Assembly (NCBI RefSeq): GCF_900094735.1
Contig: NZ_FMBM01000003.1
Coordinates: 248,001-312,000, forward strand
Reading direction: 5' to 3'
Length of the DNA: 64,000 nt
DNA from: Saliniramus fredricksonii
Lineage (GTDB): Bacteria > Pseudomonadota > Alphaproteobacteria > Rhizobiales > Beijerinckiaceae
Both the position numbers and the translations under genes were made by a program. The notes beneath the pieces were generated by a model. It saw only the letters and a program-made list of their open reading frames with translations, did no database searches and had not been told where the DNA came from. This document shows, piece after piece, positions 1-9,774 of this stretch. The first letter of the stretch is position 1. Each line of letters starts with the position of its first letter.

Positions 1-770
1 GGTGTCTTGAGATCATGGGCGATGTTGTCGGAGACCTGCCGCATTCCCGCCATCAGTTCCTCGATCCGCCCGAGCATGGTGTTCAGGCTCTCGGCCAGCC
101 GGTCGAGTTCGTCGCCCGTCCCCGCAATGGCGAGGCGCCCGCCGAGATCGCCGGCCATGATCGAGCGTGTCGTCGAGGTCATCGCCTCGACCCGCCCAAG
201 CAGACGCTTGGCCACGATCCAGCCGCCGACGCCGCCGAACAGAAAGACCCAGAAGAGCGACCAGATGAATGCGCGGCGCACCACGTCGCGCATGCGCTCG
301 TTCTCTTCGATGTCACGCCCAACGAGCAGGCGATTGCCACCGGGCAGGTGGTAGACCCGCACCAATGCCCGGTGGATCCGCATCCCGTCCGCGCCGCTCA
401 CCCGTTCGTAACGGATACGATGCTGACCCGGCTGCGCCAGCAGGCGCGGGGAAACCGCCTCGACATTGCCGGCGACGGGGCGTCCGGTGCGGGTCGTGAT
501 CAGGTAGAGCGAGGCGGAGGGGCTGCGCGAGCGACGGTTCACGGTCCGCACCAGTTGCGGCAGCCCGCCACGTTCGAACTGCTCGGCGAGCCCGGTGATT
601 TCCGCCTCGATCGTGGAAACCATCTGCTGGGTGACGAGGCGCTGGGCGTTCCATGTGACGTAGCCCAAAGTGAGGAAGATCGTCACCGCAAACATCACGA
701 GGTAGAAGGCCGAGAGCTTGAAGGCACTCGTGCGCAGAAGCTTGGCGAGACTGTCGAGGAAGGCGCGCAC
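1..770 (-). CDS. Sensor histidine kinase, N-terminal part (runs off window)
   Basis: The frame reads open on the minus strand from a GTG at 770 directly after the TGA of the response regulator, and leaves the window after about 256 codons. It shows an N-terminal membrane segment (about residues 17-37), a sensor region, a second membrane segment near 185-205, a HAMP-like linker and the start of the HisKA domain with the phospho-acceptor in SDNIAHDLKTP (His252). The kinase core is outside the window. It is the evident partner of the OmpR-type regulator upstream; the start codons abut, so the two are probably translationally coupled. The signal sensed is unknown, but the neighbouring periplasmic protease suggests envelope stress (inference). 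Confidence 0.85.
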   Translation of the reverse strand, partial: MRAFLDSLAKLLRTSAFKLSAFYLVMFAVTIFLTLGYVTWNAQRLVTQQMVSTIEAEITGLAEQFERGGLPQLVRTVNRRSRSPSASLYLITTRTGRPVAGNVEAVSPRLLAQPGQHRIRYERVSGADGMRIHRALVRVYHLPGGNRLLVGRDIEENERMRDVVRRAFIWSLFWVFLFGGVGGWIVAKRLLGRVEAMTSTTRSIMAGDLGGRLAIAGTGDELDRLAESLNTMLGRIEELMAGMRQVSDNIAHDLKT

Positions 771-1463
771 TCAGCCGTCCTTCGCCGGATCGCGCAGCAT
801 GTAGCCGGCGCCGCGTATGGTCTGGATCATGGCGTGGTCGAAACCGCGATCGATCTTCCCGCGCAGGCGCGAGACATGCACGTCGATGACATTGGTCTGC
901 GGATCGAAATGATAATCCCAGACATTCTCCAGAAGCATCGTGCGCGTCACCACCTGGCCGGCATGACGCATCAGGTATTCCAGCAGGCGAAACTCGCGCG
1001 GCTGCAGATCGATGGCCTGCCCCGCACGCGCGACCGAGCGCGAGAGTCTGTCGAGGACGAGATCACCGACCGTGAACCGCGTCGGCTCCGCTTCCGCCTT
1101 GCCGGAACCGCGCCGGGCGAGCACCTCGATCCGGGCGAGCAGTTCGGAGAAGGCATAGGGCTTGGGCAGATAATCATCCCCGCCCGCGCGCAACCCCTTG
1201 ACCCGGTCATCCACCTGCCCGAGCGCGGAGAGGATCAGCACCGGCGTGGTGATGGACTGCTCGCGCAGGGAACGGATCAGCGACAGACCGTCGAGCTTGG
1301 GCAGCATGCGATCGACGATCAGCACGTCGTGGTCGCCCGCTTCAGCGAGCGCATAGCCGTCGAGCCCGTCATGGGCGACGTCGACCCCGTGGCCCGCCTC
1401 GCGCAGACCCTTGGCGAGATAGCGCGCAGCCTCGCGATCGTCTTCGATGATGAGTATCTTCAT
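771..1463 (-). CDS. OmpR-family response regulator
   Basis: A 230-residue two-domain regulator. The receiver domain begins MKILIIEDD, with the acidic pocket E7-D9 and the phospho-acceptor Asp51 in LIVDRMLPKLDG; the KPYAF lysine motif follows. The C-terminal half is a winged-helix DNA-binding domain ending with the family's typical IQTIRGAGYML stretch. The ATG at 1463 was chosen because the receiver fold starts there; the frame continues upstream but that part is not receiver-like. It sits between degP and the histidine kinase gene, all on the minus strand, and so forms a two-component system probably co-transcribed with the protease. Confidence 0.92.
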   Translation of the reverse strand: MKILIIEDDREAARYLAKGLREAGHGVDVAHDGLDGYALAEAGDHDVLIVDRMLPKLDGLSLIRSLREQSITTPVLILSALGQVDDRVKGLRAGGDDYLPKPYAFSELLARIEVLARRGSGKAEAEPTRFTVGDLVLDRLSRSVARAGQAIDLQPREFRLLEYLMRHAGQVVTRTMLLENVWDYHFDPQTNVIDVHVSRLRGKIDRGFDHAMIQTIRGAGYMLRDPAKDG

Positions 1464-1574
1464 GCGATCATGATAGCAAAGGCGCATCCGTTTGCGACAG
1501 CGCTTGAAGCAGGGCCGGGCCGCGCACCGGGGGCTGGGGGGCATGATCCCGGATTGCGGCCCGACCTCCTCGGA

Positions 1575-2801
1575 TCAGGCGTCGCTGAGACGCCCGATCT
1601 CGACACTGATTTCGCGCACGTCGCCGCGCCGCACGATCTCCAGCGTGATCGCCGTCCCCGGATCGATATCGGCGATCCGCCGAGACAGCGCCCGGTGGTC
1701 GGCGATGCTTTCGCCATCCACCGAGAGGATGATATCGCCGGATTCGAGCCCGGCTTCGTCGGCGGGGCTGTCCGGCTGTGGCTGAGCCACGAGCGCGCCC
1801 TGCGTATCGTCCCGACCCATGGCCTCGGCGATTTCCTGTGTCACCGGCTGGATCTGCACGCCGAGATAACCCCGGACCACCTCACCCTGTTCCATCAACG
1901 CAGTCACAACGTTGCTGGTGACATGGGCGGGAATGGCGAAGGCGATGCCGATATTGCCACCCGAGGGCGAGAAGATCGCCGTATTCACACCGACGACCTC
2001 ACCGGCCAGATTGAAGGTCGGGCCACCGGAATTGCCGCGATTGATCGGGGCGTCGATCTGCAGGAATTCATCATATGGGCCAGCACCGATATCCCGCGCC
2101 TCTCCCGAGATGATACCGGCCGTCACGCTCCCGCCCAGTCCGAACGGATTGCCGATCGCCACGACCCAGTCGCCGATGCGGCTTCGCTCATCGGCCAGGT
2201 TCAGATAAGGGAAATCCTGTTCGGGGGCATCGATCTTGAGCAAGGCGAGATCCGTGCGCGGATCGTTGCCGACCACTTCGGCCTCGAAACTGCTCCCGTC
2301 ATCGAGCATGACCTCCACCGTGGTGGCGTTGCGCACGACGTGATCATTGGTGACCACGTAGCCGTCACCTGAGATGAAGAAGCCCGAGCCCTGGGATGCG
2401 GCACGACGCGGCGGACGCTGGGGCGCAGGCTCCCCTCCGCGCGGCCCGGGACCGAAGCCGAATTCCTCGAAACGACGAAAGAACTCGTAGAGCGGATGGT
2501 CGGGATCGATGTCGGGCATGCCGAATTGCTGGCCCGGCCCGCCGCGCGGACCGCGCCGCGTCTCACTGCGCTCGGCCTGCTCGGGCTCGATGGTCACGCG
2601 CACCGAGACCACGGCAGGACTGACGCGCTCGACGACATCGGCGAAAGAGGGCATCCGGACGGGCTCTTCGAGACGCAAGGGCTCGGCGCCAGCCTGCGCG
2701 TAGCTGCCGACGAGGCCGATCCCGGACCCCGCTACCAGAGCGCCGAGCGCCGCAGCGGTTGCGATGCCGAGGTTATTGCGGGTAAAGGATTTGATCTGCA
2801 T
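1575..2801 (-). CDS. degP: DegP/HtrA-type periplasmic serine protease
   Basis: A 408-residue secreted chymotrypsin-fold protease that degrades misfolded envelope proteins. An N-terminal hydrophobic signal segment spans about residues 11-37. The catalytic triad is visible: His154 in VTNDHVV, Asp184 in RTDLALLK and Ser258 in GNSGGP. A Gly/Pro/Arg-rich insertion (about 80-135) precedes the protease domain. Only one PDZ domain (about 300-400) is evident, so the protein is shorter than two-PDZ DegP (about 470 residues) and closer to DegS/one-PDZ HtrA forms, although the cleavable-looking signal and the position suit DegP-like use. It heads a minus-strand group with a response regulator and a histidine kinase. 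Confidence 0.9.
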   Translation of the reverse strand: MQIKSFTRNNLGIATAAALGALVAGSGIGLVGSYAQAGAEPLRLEEPVRMPSFADVVERVSPAVVSVRVTIEPEQAERSETRRGPRGGPGQQFGMPDIDPDHPLYEFFRRFEEFGFGPGPRGGEPAPQRPPRRAASQGSGFFISGDGYVVTNDHVVRNATTVEVMLDDGSSFEAEVVGNDPRTDLALLKIDAPEQDFPYLNLADERSRIGDWVVAIGNPFGLGGSVTAGIISGEARDIGAGPYDEFLQIDAPINRGNSGGPTFNLAGEVVGVNTAIFSPSGGNIGIAFAIPAHVTSNVVTALMEQGEVVRGYLGVQIQPVTQEIAEAMGRDDTQGALVAQPQPDSPADEAGLESGDIILSVDGESIADHRALSRRIADIDPGTAITLEIVRRGDVREISVEIGRLSDA

Positions 2802-2981
2802 ACGGTTTCTCTCTCCGTTGAGGTCGATCTGACGAATTCGTTCCTCCGCAATCTACGTATGGCGGCTTACGCGGGTTTCACCGGGGCATGAACTTTTGGT
2901 AATCTGAAGCGTTCACAAGATGTCACGAAAGCCTGCCGCGAAACGGGTTCGGCACCCATCGGTATGTGAGGAGGAGACAGC

Positions 2982-3263
2982 ATGCAAAAGGCAGTATCGG
3001 AATTGCAGGCCGAGGACGACAGGATGCGCATCACCCGCTGGACCTTTGCGCCTGCAACGGAAACAGGCTGGCACCGTCATGCCTGGCCGTATGCGGTCGT
3101 ACCGGTACAGGGTGGCATGCTCACCGTTGTCGATAGTGAAGGCGAGCGCGATTACGAGATCCGGACCGGTGAGAGCTATGCGCGTGCCTGTGGCACGGAA
3201 CACAACATCGTGAACAATTCGAATGCGCCGATCGTCTTCGTGGAGATCGAAATCAAGCGCTGA
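2982..3263 (+). CDS. Small cupin-domain protein
   Basis: A 93-residue protein preceded by a strong GAGGAGA ribosome binding site. It is a single cupin barrel: the first motif is recognisable in TGWHRHAWPYAVVPVQGG (two histidines plus a downstream Gly) and a later histidine sits in CGTEHNIVNN. Small stand-alone cupins of this kind bind a metal or a small ligand and vary widely in function; nothing here defines the substrate. It is divergent from degP and followed by aroQ after about 200 bases, so it may be transcribed alone. Confidence 0.75.
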   Translation: MQKAVSELQAEDDRMRITRWTFAPATETGWHRHAWPYAVVPVQGGMLTVVDSEGERDYEIRTGESYARACGTEHNIVNNSNAPIVFVEIEIKR

Positions 3264-3468
3264 GTGATGCCGTCACGGTGATCGCTGCAGGCCGGTTGAG
3301 GCCCCGCCCGTCCCGCGAGAAACAGCGGGATGGCGGCGCGGTGGTGCGGCTTTGCGGCGAAAAACCCTTTTCGGAAAGCGTTTCAGGGGTTATGGAGAGC
3401 GCGCAGGTCGGCGTGCGGGTTCGCGCGCCCTTGCGCGCAGAGCCGCCCCCGGAGCCCGTAACGCCAGC

Positions 3469-3915
3469 ATGACCGCAATTTTCCTCATCAACGGCCCCAA
3501 TCTGAACCTGCTCGGTCAGCGCGAGCCGCAGATCTACGGGGCGGACACGCTGGCCGATATCGAGGCGATGCTGCAGGCGCACGCAACGGCGCGCGGGGTC
3601 ACGCTCACCTGCCGACAATCCAACCATGAGGGTGATCTGGTGAGCTGGGTGCAGGAAGCGGGGCTCGTCGGGGCGGGGGTGCTCTTGAATGCCGGCGCCT
3701 ATACCCATAGCTCGATCGCCCTGCGCGACGCGATCAGCGGCAGTGGCGCGAAAGTGGTGGAAATTCACCTCTCCAACGTCTATGCCCGCGAGGCATTCCG
3801 CCACAAATCCATGATTGCACCCGTTTGCGCGGGGGTGATCTGCGGCTTTGGCAAGACCGGCTACATCCTGGGATTCGATGCCCTCACCGCCGCTGCCGGC
3901 GCATCACAGACCTGA
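3469..3915 (+). CDS. aroQ: Type II 3-dehydroquinate dehydratase
   Basis: A 148-residue protein of normal type II length that converts 3-dehydroquinate to 3-dehydroshikimate in the shikimate pathway. The N-terminal INGPNLNLLGQREPQIYG block holds the catalytic tyrosine. QSNHEGDLVSW, LNAGAYTHSSIALRDA (active-site His) and EIHLSNVYAREAFRHKS (substrate-binding region) follow. The start is the ATG at 3469; the upstream in-frame extension is Arg-rich and not conserved-looking. The usual alphaproteobacterial order aroQ-accB-accC is kept, which supports all three calls. Confidence 0.97.
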   Translation: MTAIFLINGPNLNLLGQREPQIYGADTLADIEAMLQAHATARGVTLTCRQSNHEGDLVSWVQEAGLVGAGVLLNAGAYTHSSIALRDAISGSGAKVVEIHLSNVYAREAFRHKSMIAPVCAGVICGFGKTGYILGFDALTAAAGASQT

Positions 3916-3951
3916 ATCGACACCACGCGGTCCGACTGGAGTTTGAAGAGA

Positions 3952-4425
3952 ATGGCCACGAAAAACCCCTTCGATCCCGAACTCGTGCGAGAGCTCGCCG
4001 GATTGATTTCGGAAACGGATCTGACCGAGATCGAGGTCGAAAAAGGGGATCTGCGCATCCGCGTGGCGCGCCAGATCACGCAGGCGGTCCATGCCCCCGC
4101 CCCGGTCCCGGCTCCCGCGCCTGCGACAAGCGCGCCCGTCGAAGCCAGGCCAGATCCGGCCCCGGTCCCGGCGCTCAATCCGAAGGACCATCCCGGCATG
4201 GTACCCTCGCCCATGGTCGGCACCGCCTATCGGCGCGCGTCTCCCGACGCCAAGCCCTTCATTGAAATCGGCCAGCATGTGGAGACGGGCGACAAGCTGC
4301 TTCTGGTCGAGGCGATGAAGACCTTCAACGACATTGTCGCTCCGCATGCCGGCACCGTCACGGCCATCCTGTTCGAGGACGGGCAGCCGGTCGAATACGG
4401 CGAACCCCTGCTCATCATCGAGTGA
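3952..4425 (+). CDS. accB: Biotin carboxyl carrier protein of acetyl-CoA carboxylase
   Basis: A 157-residue carrier subunit of acetyl-CoA carboxylase, the first committed step of fatty acid synthesis. A short N-terminal helical region ([13 protein letters not shown]) is followed by an Ala/Pro-rich flexible linker (about residues 45-85) and the biotinyl domain. The biotin-accepting lysine is Lys123 in EAMKTFN, where most bacteria have EAMKMMN. The ATG at 3952 is preferred over an in-frame TTG at 3943. Six bases separate it from accC, as expected for a co-translated pair. Confidence 0.96.
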   Translation: MATKNPFDPELVRELAGLISETDLTEIEVEKGDLRIRVARQITQAVHAPAPVPAPAPATSAPVEARPDPAPVPALNPKDHPGMVPSPMVGTAYRRASPDAKPFIEIGQHVETGDKLLLVEAMKTFNDIVAPHAGTVTAILFEDGQPVEYGEPLLIIE

Positions 4426-4431
4426 GGCGCC

Positions 4432-5787
4432 ATGTTCGATAAAATCCTGATCGCCAATCGCGGCGAAATCGCACTGCGCATCCTGCGCGCGGCCAAGGAA
4501 CTCGGCATCGCCACGGTCGCGGTCCATTCCACGGCGGATGCGGATGCCATGCATGTGCGCCTCGCCGATGAGAGCGTGTGCATCGGCCCGCCGGCGGCGC
4601 GCGATTCCTATCTCAACGTCCCCGCGCTGATCGCCGCCTGCGAGATCACCGGCGCGGATGCGGTGCATCCGGGATACGGCTTCCTCTCGGAGAATGCCGG
4701 TTTCGCCGAGGTGCTGTCGGATCACAACATTGCCTTCATCGGCCCAAAGGCCGAACATATCCGCATCATGGGCGACAAGATCGAGGCCAAGCGCACCGCG
4801 AAGCGCCTCGGCATTCCCTGCGTACCGGGTTCCGAGGGTGGCATCGAGACGGCGGAAGACGCCGTGAGCATCGCCGCAGGGATCGGCTATCCGGTGCTGA
4901 TCAAGGCGGCATCCGGCGGCGGTGGGCGCGGCATGAAGGTCGCGCGTGACGCCAGCGAACTCGAACACGCCTATACGACGGCGCGCACGGAAGCCGCAGC
5001 GGCTTTCGGCGACGATGCGGTCTATATGGAGAAATATCTGGAGAAGCCGCGCCATATCGAGATCCAGATTCTCGGCGACGGCAAGGGCGACGCCATCCAT
5101 CTCGGCGAGCGCGATTGCTCGCTGCAGCGTCGCCACCAGAAGGTCTGGGAGGAAAGCCCCTCCCCCGCCCTCAATGACGAAGAGCGCGCGCGCATCGGCG
5201 AAATCTGCGCCAGGGCCATGCAGGAGTTGCAATATCGCGGCGCCGGCACGATCGAGTTCCTGTATGAGAACGGCGAATTCTACTTCATCGAGATGAACAC
5301 CCGCATCCAGGTCGAGCATCCGGTCACGGAGATGATAACCGGGGTGGATCTCGTCAACGAGCAGATCCGCATCGCCGCCGGCGCACCGCTCTCGGTGGCG
5401 CAGGAGGAACTCACGCTTTTCGGCCACGCCATCGAATGCCGCGTCAATGCCGAGCATCCGTCGAGTTTCCGGCCCTCGCCGGGCACAATCAGCCAGTTCC
5501 ATACGCCTGGCGGGCTCGGCGTGCGCGTCGATTCCGCGGCCTATCAGGGCTACCGGATCCCGCCGCATTACGATTCGCTCGTCGGCAAGCTGATCGTGCA
5601 CGGGCGAACCCGCAACGAATGCATGATGCGGCTGCGCCGGGCGCTGGACGAATTCGTGGTGGAGGGTGTCGATACCACGCTGCCGCTGTTTCGCACGCTG
5701 GTGCGCAACCAGGATGTCCAGAACGGGCTATACGATATCCACTGGCTCGAGCAATTCCTGGAAAAGGGTGGCCTGGAGGATATCTGA
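4432..5787 (+). CDS. accC: Biotin carboxylase subunit of acetyl-CoA carboxylase
   Basis: A 451-residue ATP-grasp enzyme that carboxylates the biotin on AccB using bicarbonate and ATP. It starts [19 protein letters not shown], the canonical AccC N-terminus. The glycine-rich ATP loop [14 protein letters not shown], the HIEIQILGD strand, [18 protein letters not shown], and [14 protein letters not shown] (metal and bicarbonate site) are all present. A GAGG ribosome binding site lies four bases before the ATG. It uses bicarbonate, the species that the DAB system elsewhere in the window would accumulate. Confidence 0.98.
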   Translation: MFDKILIANRGEIALRILRAAKELGIATVAVHSTADADAMHVRLADESVCIGPPAARDSYLNVPALIAACEITGADAVHPGYGFLSENAGFAEVLSDHNIAFIGPKAEHIRIMGDKIEAKRTAKRLGIPCVPGSEGGIETAEDAVSIAAGIGYPVLIKAASGGGGRGMKVARDASELEHAYTTARTEAAAAFGDDAVYMEKYLEKPRHIEIQILGDGKGDAIHLGERDCSLQRRHQKVWEESPSPALNDEERARIGEICARAMQELQYRGAGTIEFLYENGEFYFIEMNTRIQVEHPVTEMITGVDLVNEQIRIAAGAPLSVAQEELTLFGHAIECRVNAEHPSSFRPSPGTISQFHTPGGLGVRVDSAAYQGYRIPPHYDSLVGKLIVHGRTRNECMMRLRRALDEFVVEGVDTTLPLFRTLVRNQDVQNGLYDIHWLEQFLEKGGLEDI

Positions 5788-5841
5788 CCCGTCAGCGGGA
5801 AGCGTGGCGCCGGTCGGCGGGCGAGAGAGGAAATCCAGCGC

Positions 5842-6513
5842 ATGAGCGGCATCGTCGAGATCACGCCGGAAATCGTTCTGCAGGCCTATGCCGCCGGCAT
5901 CTTCCCGATGGCCGAGGGCGCCGACGATCCGGGCCTGTTCTGGGTCGAGCCGCATGAGCGCGGCATCATCCCCCTCGACGATTTCCGGATCTCGCGCCGG
6001 CTCGCGCGCACCGTGCGCGCGGATGTCTTCACCGTGCGCGTCGATCATGATTTCGACGCGGTGATCGCCGGCTGCGCCGAGCCGGCACCGGATCGCGAGA
6101 AGACCTGGATCAACCACCGTATCCGCACTCTTTTCCGCGCCTTGTACGATCAGGGCTATTGCCACACAGTCGAGGTCTATCACGGCGAGGATCTCGTGGG
6201 CGGGCTCTACGGGGTCGATCTGGGGGGCGCGTTCTTCGGCGAGAGCATGTTCCACCGCATGCGTGACGCGTCGAAAGTGGCCCTCGTGCATCTCGTCGCG
6301 CGGTTGATCCGGGGGCGCTACAAGCTGCTCGATACGCAATTCGTCACACCGCATCTGGCGCAATTCGGGGCTCACGAAGTTCCCCGCAGGGCCTACAAGG
6401 CCATGCTGGCGGATGCGCTGACCGATGACGGCCACTGGCATGCGCTGCCCGCCGGTTCGATTCCGGGCGCCCAGGCGCTCGCCATCATCGCCGAGACGGC
6501 CCCGCGCGCCTGA
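5842..6513 (+). CDS. aat: Leucyl/phenylalanyl-tRNA-protein transferase
   Basis: A 223-residue cytoplasmic enzyme that adds Leu or Phe to N-terminal Arg/Lys of proteins, marking them for ClpAP (N-degron pathway). Family signatures: [11 protein letters not shown] near the N-terminus, [40 protein letters not shown], and [18 protein letters not shown]. It lies 54 bases after accC on the same strand, and this linkage is common in alphaproteobacteria. The start at 5842 has an upstream GAGAGGAAA, somewhat far from the ATG. Confidence 0.96.
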   Translation: MSGIVEITPEIVLQAYAAGIFPMAEGADDPGLFWVEPHERGIIPLDDFRISRRLARTVRADVFTVRVDHDFDAVIAGCAEPAPDREKTWINHRIRTLFRALYDQGYCHTVEVYHGEDLVGGLYGVDLGGAFFGESMFHRMRDASKVALVHLVARLIRGRYKLLDTQFVTPHLAQFGAHEVPRRAYKAMLADALTDDGHWHALPAGSIPGAQALAIIAETAPRA

Positions 6514-6557
6514 TCCGCACGGGCTGGGCGGCGCCGGAGATACGAGGCAGGGATATC

Positions 6558-7502
6558 ATGGCACAGCACCGTCTGGACGCAGCGCCGCAGACCGTTCACT
6601 GGGGCTATTTCGATGCGCAGCTCGCGCCGCGCCTGACCATTGCGAGCGGCGAGAGCGTCACCATCTCCACCGTTTCCGGCCCGCCCGAGGTGATGCCGGA
6701 CGCGGGCTTCACCATTCCCGACGCCCTGCCGGCGATCCATGCCACCATGACACCGCGCCTGCCGGGCCATATCTGCACCGGCCCCGTCGCGGTGGCGGGC
6801 CTGCGTGCCGGGCAGGTGCTGGAAGTGCGCATCGATGCGATCGATCTGCATTACGACTGGGGCTACAACACGCTCGGCCCCCTGAAGGGCGCGCTGCCGG
6901 ATGATTTCACCGAGAACCGGCTGATGCACATCCCGCTCGATCGCGCGCGCATGACCGGGCGCCTGCCCTGGGGGCTCGACTTGCCGCTTGCTCCGTTCTT
7001 CGGCGTGATGGCGGTGGCGCCGCCGCCGGCCTGGGGGGCGCTCTCGACCCTGCCGCCCCGGCGCAATGGCGGCAATCTCGACAACAAGGAACTCGTGGCG
7101 GGCACCACGCTCTACCTGCCCTGCTTCGTCGATGGCGGCAACTTCTCCGTCGGCGACGGGCATGGTGCGCAGGGCGATGGCGAGGTCTGCATCACCGCGA
7201 TCGAGACCGGCCTGATCGGACAATTCACGCTCATCGCGCGGCCGGACATGGCACTCGACTGGCCGATGGCCGAGACGCCGACGCATCTGATCACCATGGC
7301 CTTCGATCCCGATCTCGATGATTGCGTCGTCATTGCCCTGCGCCAGATGATCAACGAGATCACCGCGCGCACCGGGCTGTCGCGCGAGGACGCCTATACC
7401 TTGTGCAGCCTCGCGGCGGATCTGCGCATCACCCAGGTGGTCAACGGCAACAAGGGTGTGCATTGCATGCTCGCGAAGGCGCTGATCGAAGGCTCCGCCT
7501 GA
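6558..7502 (+). CDS. Acetamidase/formamidase family protein
   Basis: A 314-residue protein of the FmdA/AmdA amidohydrolase family, which hydrolyses formamide or short amides to ammonia and acid. Consistent features are GHICTGPVAVAGLRAGQVLEV, DWGYNTLGPLKG, FFGVMAVAPP, PPRRNGGNLDNKELVAGTTL with its conserved NGGN-D core, LPCFVDGGNFSVGDGHGAQGDGEV and EDAYTLCSLAADLRITQVV. It has no signal peptide, so it is cytoplasmic. The following gene encodes a DMT-type exporter, but no nitrogen-regulation genes are adjacent, so the natural substrate is undetermined. Confidence 0.85.
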   Translation: MAQHRLDAAPQTVHWGYFDAQLAPRLTIASGESVTISTVSGPPEVMPDAGFTIPDALPAIHATMTPRLPGHICTGPVAVAGLRAGQVLEVRIDAIDLHYDWGYNTLGPLKGALPDDFTENRLMHIPLDRARMTGRLPWGLDLPLAPFFGVMAVAPPPAWGALSTLPPRRNGGNLDNKELVAGTTLYLPCFVDGGNFSVGDGHGAQGDGEVCITAIETGLIGQFTLIARPDMALDWPMAETPTHLITMAFDPDLDDCVVIALRQMINEITARTGLSREDAYTLCSLAADLRITQVVNGNKGVHCMLAKALIEGSA

Positions 7503-7640
7503 GGCGATATCCCGTCGCGCGCGGGGCCCCGCATCGGGCCGTGCGCGTGATCCCCATTCCCTTCCCGCCCGTTTCCCGGCACACTCGCATAAAACCCGGT
7601 GCGCGGTATCACCCGGCGCCGAAAGTCGAGGAAACGGTTG

Positions 7641-8549
7641 ATGACGGGGGCACTGGCGCGGCTGCGGACGGCGCTCGCGACGCCGAGCGCGGCGCTCGGT
7701 ATCGCGGTGATGCTCTTCGGCATATTTCTCTTCGTCGTCAACGACACGCTCGGCAAATGGCTGGTCGCGACCTACTCTGTCGGCCAGGTGCTGCTGATCC
7801 GCTCCGCCGCCGCGCTTCTCATCCTCGTGCCGCTGATCTGGCGCAGCGGCATCGCGCCCCTGTTTCGCGTGGAGCAACCGCGCATGCAGGCGACGCGCGT
7901 GGCCTTCTCGACTTTCGAGGTCTTCTGCTTCTACACGGCGGTGATCTATCTGCCGCTCGCCGATGTGATGACCTTCTGGCTCGCCGCGCCGATCTATGTC
8001 GCGGCGCTGTCGCCGATCTTCCTCGGCGAGCATGTCGGCTGGCGGCGCTGGAGCGCGATCGTGATCGGTTTCATCGGCGTGATCGTCGCACTCCAGCCCT
8101 CGGCCGCGACCCTGACCATGCCGGCCTTCGTCGCCATTGCCGGCAGCTTCGCCTTCGCCTTCATGATGCTCACCGGGCGATCGCTGCGAGCGACACCCGA
8201 CATCACCCTGGTCTTCTGGCAAACCGTCGGTGCGCTGCTTCTGGGTCTCGCGCTTGCGCCGGTCACCTGGGTGATGCCGGACGGATTCGATTTCGCGCTG
8301 CTCGCGCTTCTGGGCGTCGTCGCCATGTTTGCGCATATGTGCATCAACCGGGCGCTGAAACTCGCCGATGCCGCGACGGTCGCGCCGTTTCAATATACGC
8401 TGCTGTTCTGGGCGGTGATCTTCGGCTATCTCGTCTTCGGCGATGTCCCGCGTCTCGCCATGCTCACCGGCGCCGCGATCATCGTGGGGGCGGGGCTGTT
8501 CATCTTCTTTCGCGGCCGGAAAGTCGCCCAGGACCGGGGCAAGGACTGA
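7641..8549 (+). CDS. EamA/DMT-superfamily transporter
   Basis: A 302-residue integral membrane protein with about ten predicted transmembrane helices arranged as two EamA repeats (about residues 15-145 and 160-295). It resembles RhaT/YdcZ-like permeases that export metabolites or amino acids. The ATG at 7641 with GAGG nine bases upstream is preferred; a longer GTG frame at 7599 adds only an Arg/Lys-rich extension. It follows the acetamidase gene by 138 bases. The substrate cannot be read from the sequence. Confidence 0.8.
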   Translation: MTGALARLRTALATPSAALGIAVMLFGIFLFVVNDTLGKWLVATYSVGQVLLIRSAAALLILVPLIWRSGIAPLFRVEQPRMQATRVAFSTFEVFCFYTAVIYLPLADVMTFWLAAPIYVAALSPIFLGEHVGWRRWSAIVIGFIGVIVALQPSAATLTMPAFVAIAGSFAFAFMMLTGRSLRATPDITLVFWQTVGALLLGLALAPVTWVMPDGFDFALLALLGVVAMFAHMCINRALKLADAATVAPFQYTLLFWAVIFGYLVFGDVPRLAMLTGAAIIVGAGLFIFFRGRKVAQDRGKD

Positions 8550-8634
8550 TATGGTGCGAAAAATCGTACGGTGATCCTTACGGCGGCGGCGATCGGGCGC
8601 TAAATCAGAACTGCAACAGACAAGGGAGTCTTCC

Positions 8635-9774
8635 GTGCCGGTCACCGCTCAGGATATCCGCGAAGCCCTCAAGGCCATACGCCTGCCCGCCGGTGGTCAG
8701 AGCCTGCCCGATTCCGGGCGGCTGTCGCAGATCGTGATCGAGGGCGAACGCGTCGCCTTTTCCATCGCCATCGATCAGACGGAAGCGCAGGCCATGGCGT
8801 CCGTGCGCGAGGCGGCGCAGCAATGCGTCGAGGCGATGCCCGGGGTGAGCCGCGCGCTGGTCAGCCTGACCGCTGACAGGCCCGCAGGCGAGAGCGGTGA
8901 CGCGCCGGCGGCGGCCCAACCCCTGCGCGAGCCCGGCAATCGCAAAACCCCCTCTCCCAATGCCCGCGCCCAGAAGATCGAGGGCGTGAAACACGTGGTC
9001 GCCGTGGCCTCCGGCAAGGGCGGCGTCGGCAAGTCCACGACCGCCTGCAACATCGCGCTGGGCCTCGCCGCGCTCGGTTTGAGGGTCGGGGTGATGGATG
9101 CCGATATCTACGGCCCCTCCATGCCCAAGCTCTTCGGGCTGTCGGGCAAGCCGAAGGCGGGGCCGGACCGGAAGATCGTTCCGCTGGAGAATTACGGCGT
9201 CAAGGTCATGTCGATCGGCTTCATGGTCGACGAGGAGACGCCGATGATCTGGCGCGGCCCCATGGTCATGTCGGCGATCACCCAGATGCTGCGTGAGGTG
9301 AACTGGGGCGACCTCGACGTGATGATCGTCGACATGCCGCCGGGCACAGGCGATGCGCAACTGACCATGGCCCAGGCCACGCCGTTATCGGGGGCCGTCA
9401 TCGTCTCGACGCCCCAGGATCTCGCCCTGCTCGATGCGCGACGCGGCGTCGCCATGTTCCAGCGCACCGAAATCCCGGTTCTCGGCATTGTCGAGAACAT
9501 GGCAACCTATATCTGTCCCAATTGCGGCCATGTGGAGCACATTTTCGGCCATGGCGGCGCGCGCGACGAAGCAGAAAAGCTCGGCGTGCCCTTCCTCGGC
9601 GAGGTACCGCTCAACATGGCGATCCGCGAGACCTCCGATGCCGGACGGCCCGTCACCGCATTACAGCCGGATGGTCCGTTTGCGACAGTCTATCGCGGCA
9701 TTGCCGGGGCGCTTTGGGAAAACCTGGAAAGCGGCGGATTCCGGCGAGAGGCGCCGGCGATCGTTTTCGAGTAA
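8635..9774 (+). CDS. apbC: Mrp/ApbC-type Fe-S cluster carrier ATPase
   Basis: A 379-residue P-loop NTPase that carries and delivers Fe-S clusters. An N-terminal MIP18/DUF59-like domain (about 1-80) and a linker precede the ATPase domain, with the deviant Walker A motif SGKGGVGKST near residues 125-134. MDADIYGPSMPKLFGL, DMPPGTGDAQLT and the CPNCG cluster-binding pair near residues 293-296 follow. The start is a GTG with AAGGGAG seven bases upstream. It appears to be a single gene, followed by an AT-richer gap. Confidence 0.94.
   Translation: MPVTAQDIREALKAIRLPAGGQSLPDSGRLSQIVIEGERVAFSIAIDQTEAQAMASVREAAQQCVEAMPGVSRALVSLTADRPAGESGDAPAAAQPLREPGNRKTPSPNARAQKIEGVKHVVAVASGKGGVGKSTTACNIALGLAALGLRVGVMDADIYGPSMPKLFGLSGKPKAGPDRKIVPLENYGVKVMSIGFMVDEETPMIWRGPMVMSAITQMLREVNWGDLDVMIVDMPPGTGDAQLTMAQATPLSGAVIVSTPQDLALLDARRGVAMFQRTEIPVLGIVENMATYICPNCGHVEHIFGHGGARDEAEKLGVPFLGEVPLNMAIRETSDAGRPVTALQPDGPFATVYRGIAGALWENLESGGFRREAPAIVFE

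Noticed and set aside
15-2372. A 785-codon plus-strand open frame
   Set aside because: It lies opposite degP, the response regulator and the kinase; the high GC content removes stops from the antisense frame. It has no domain-like composition.
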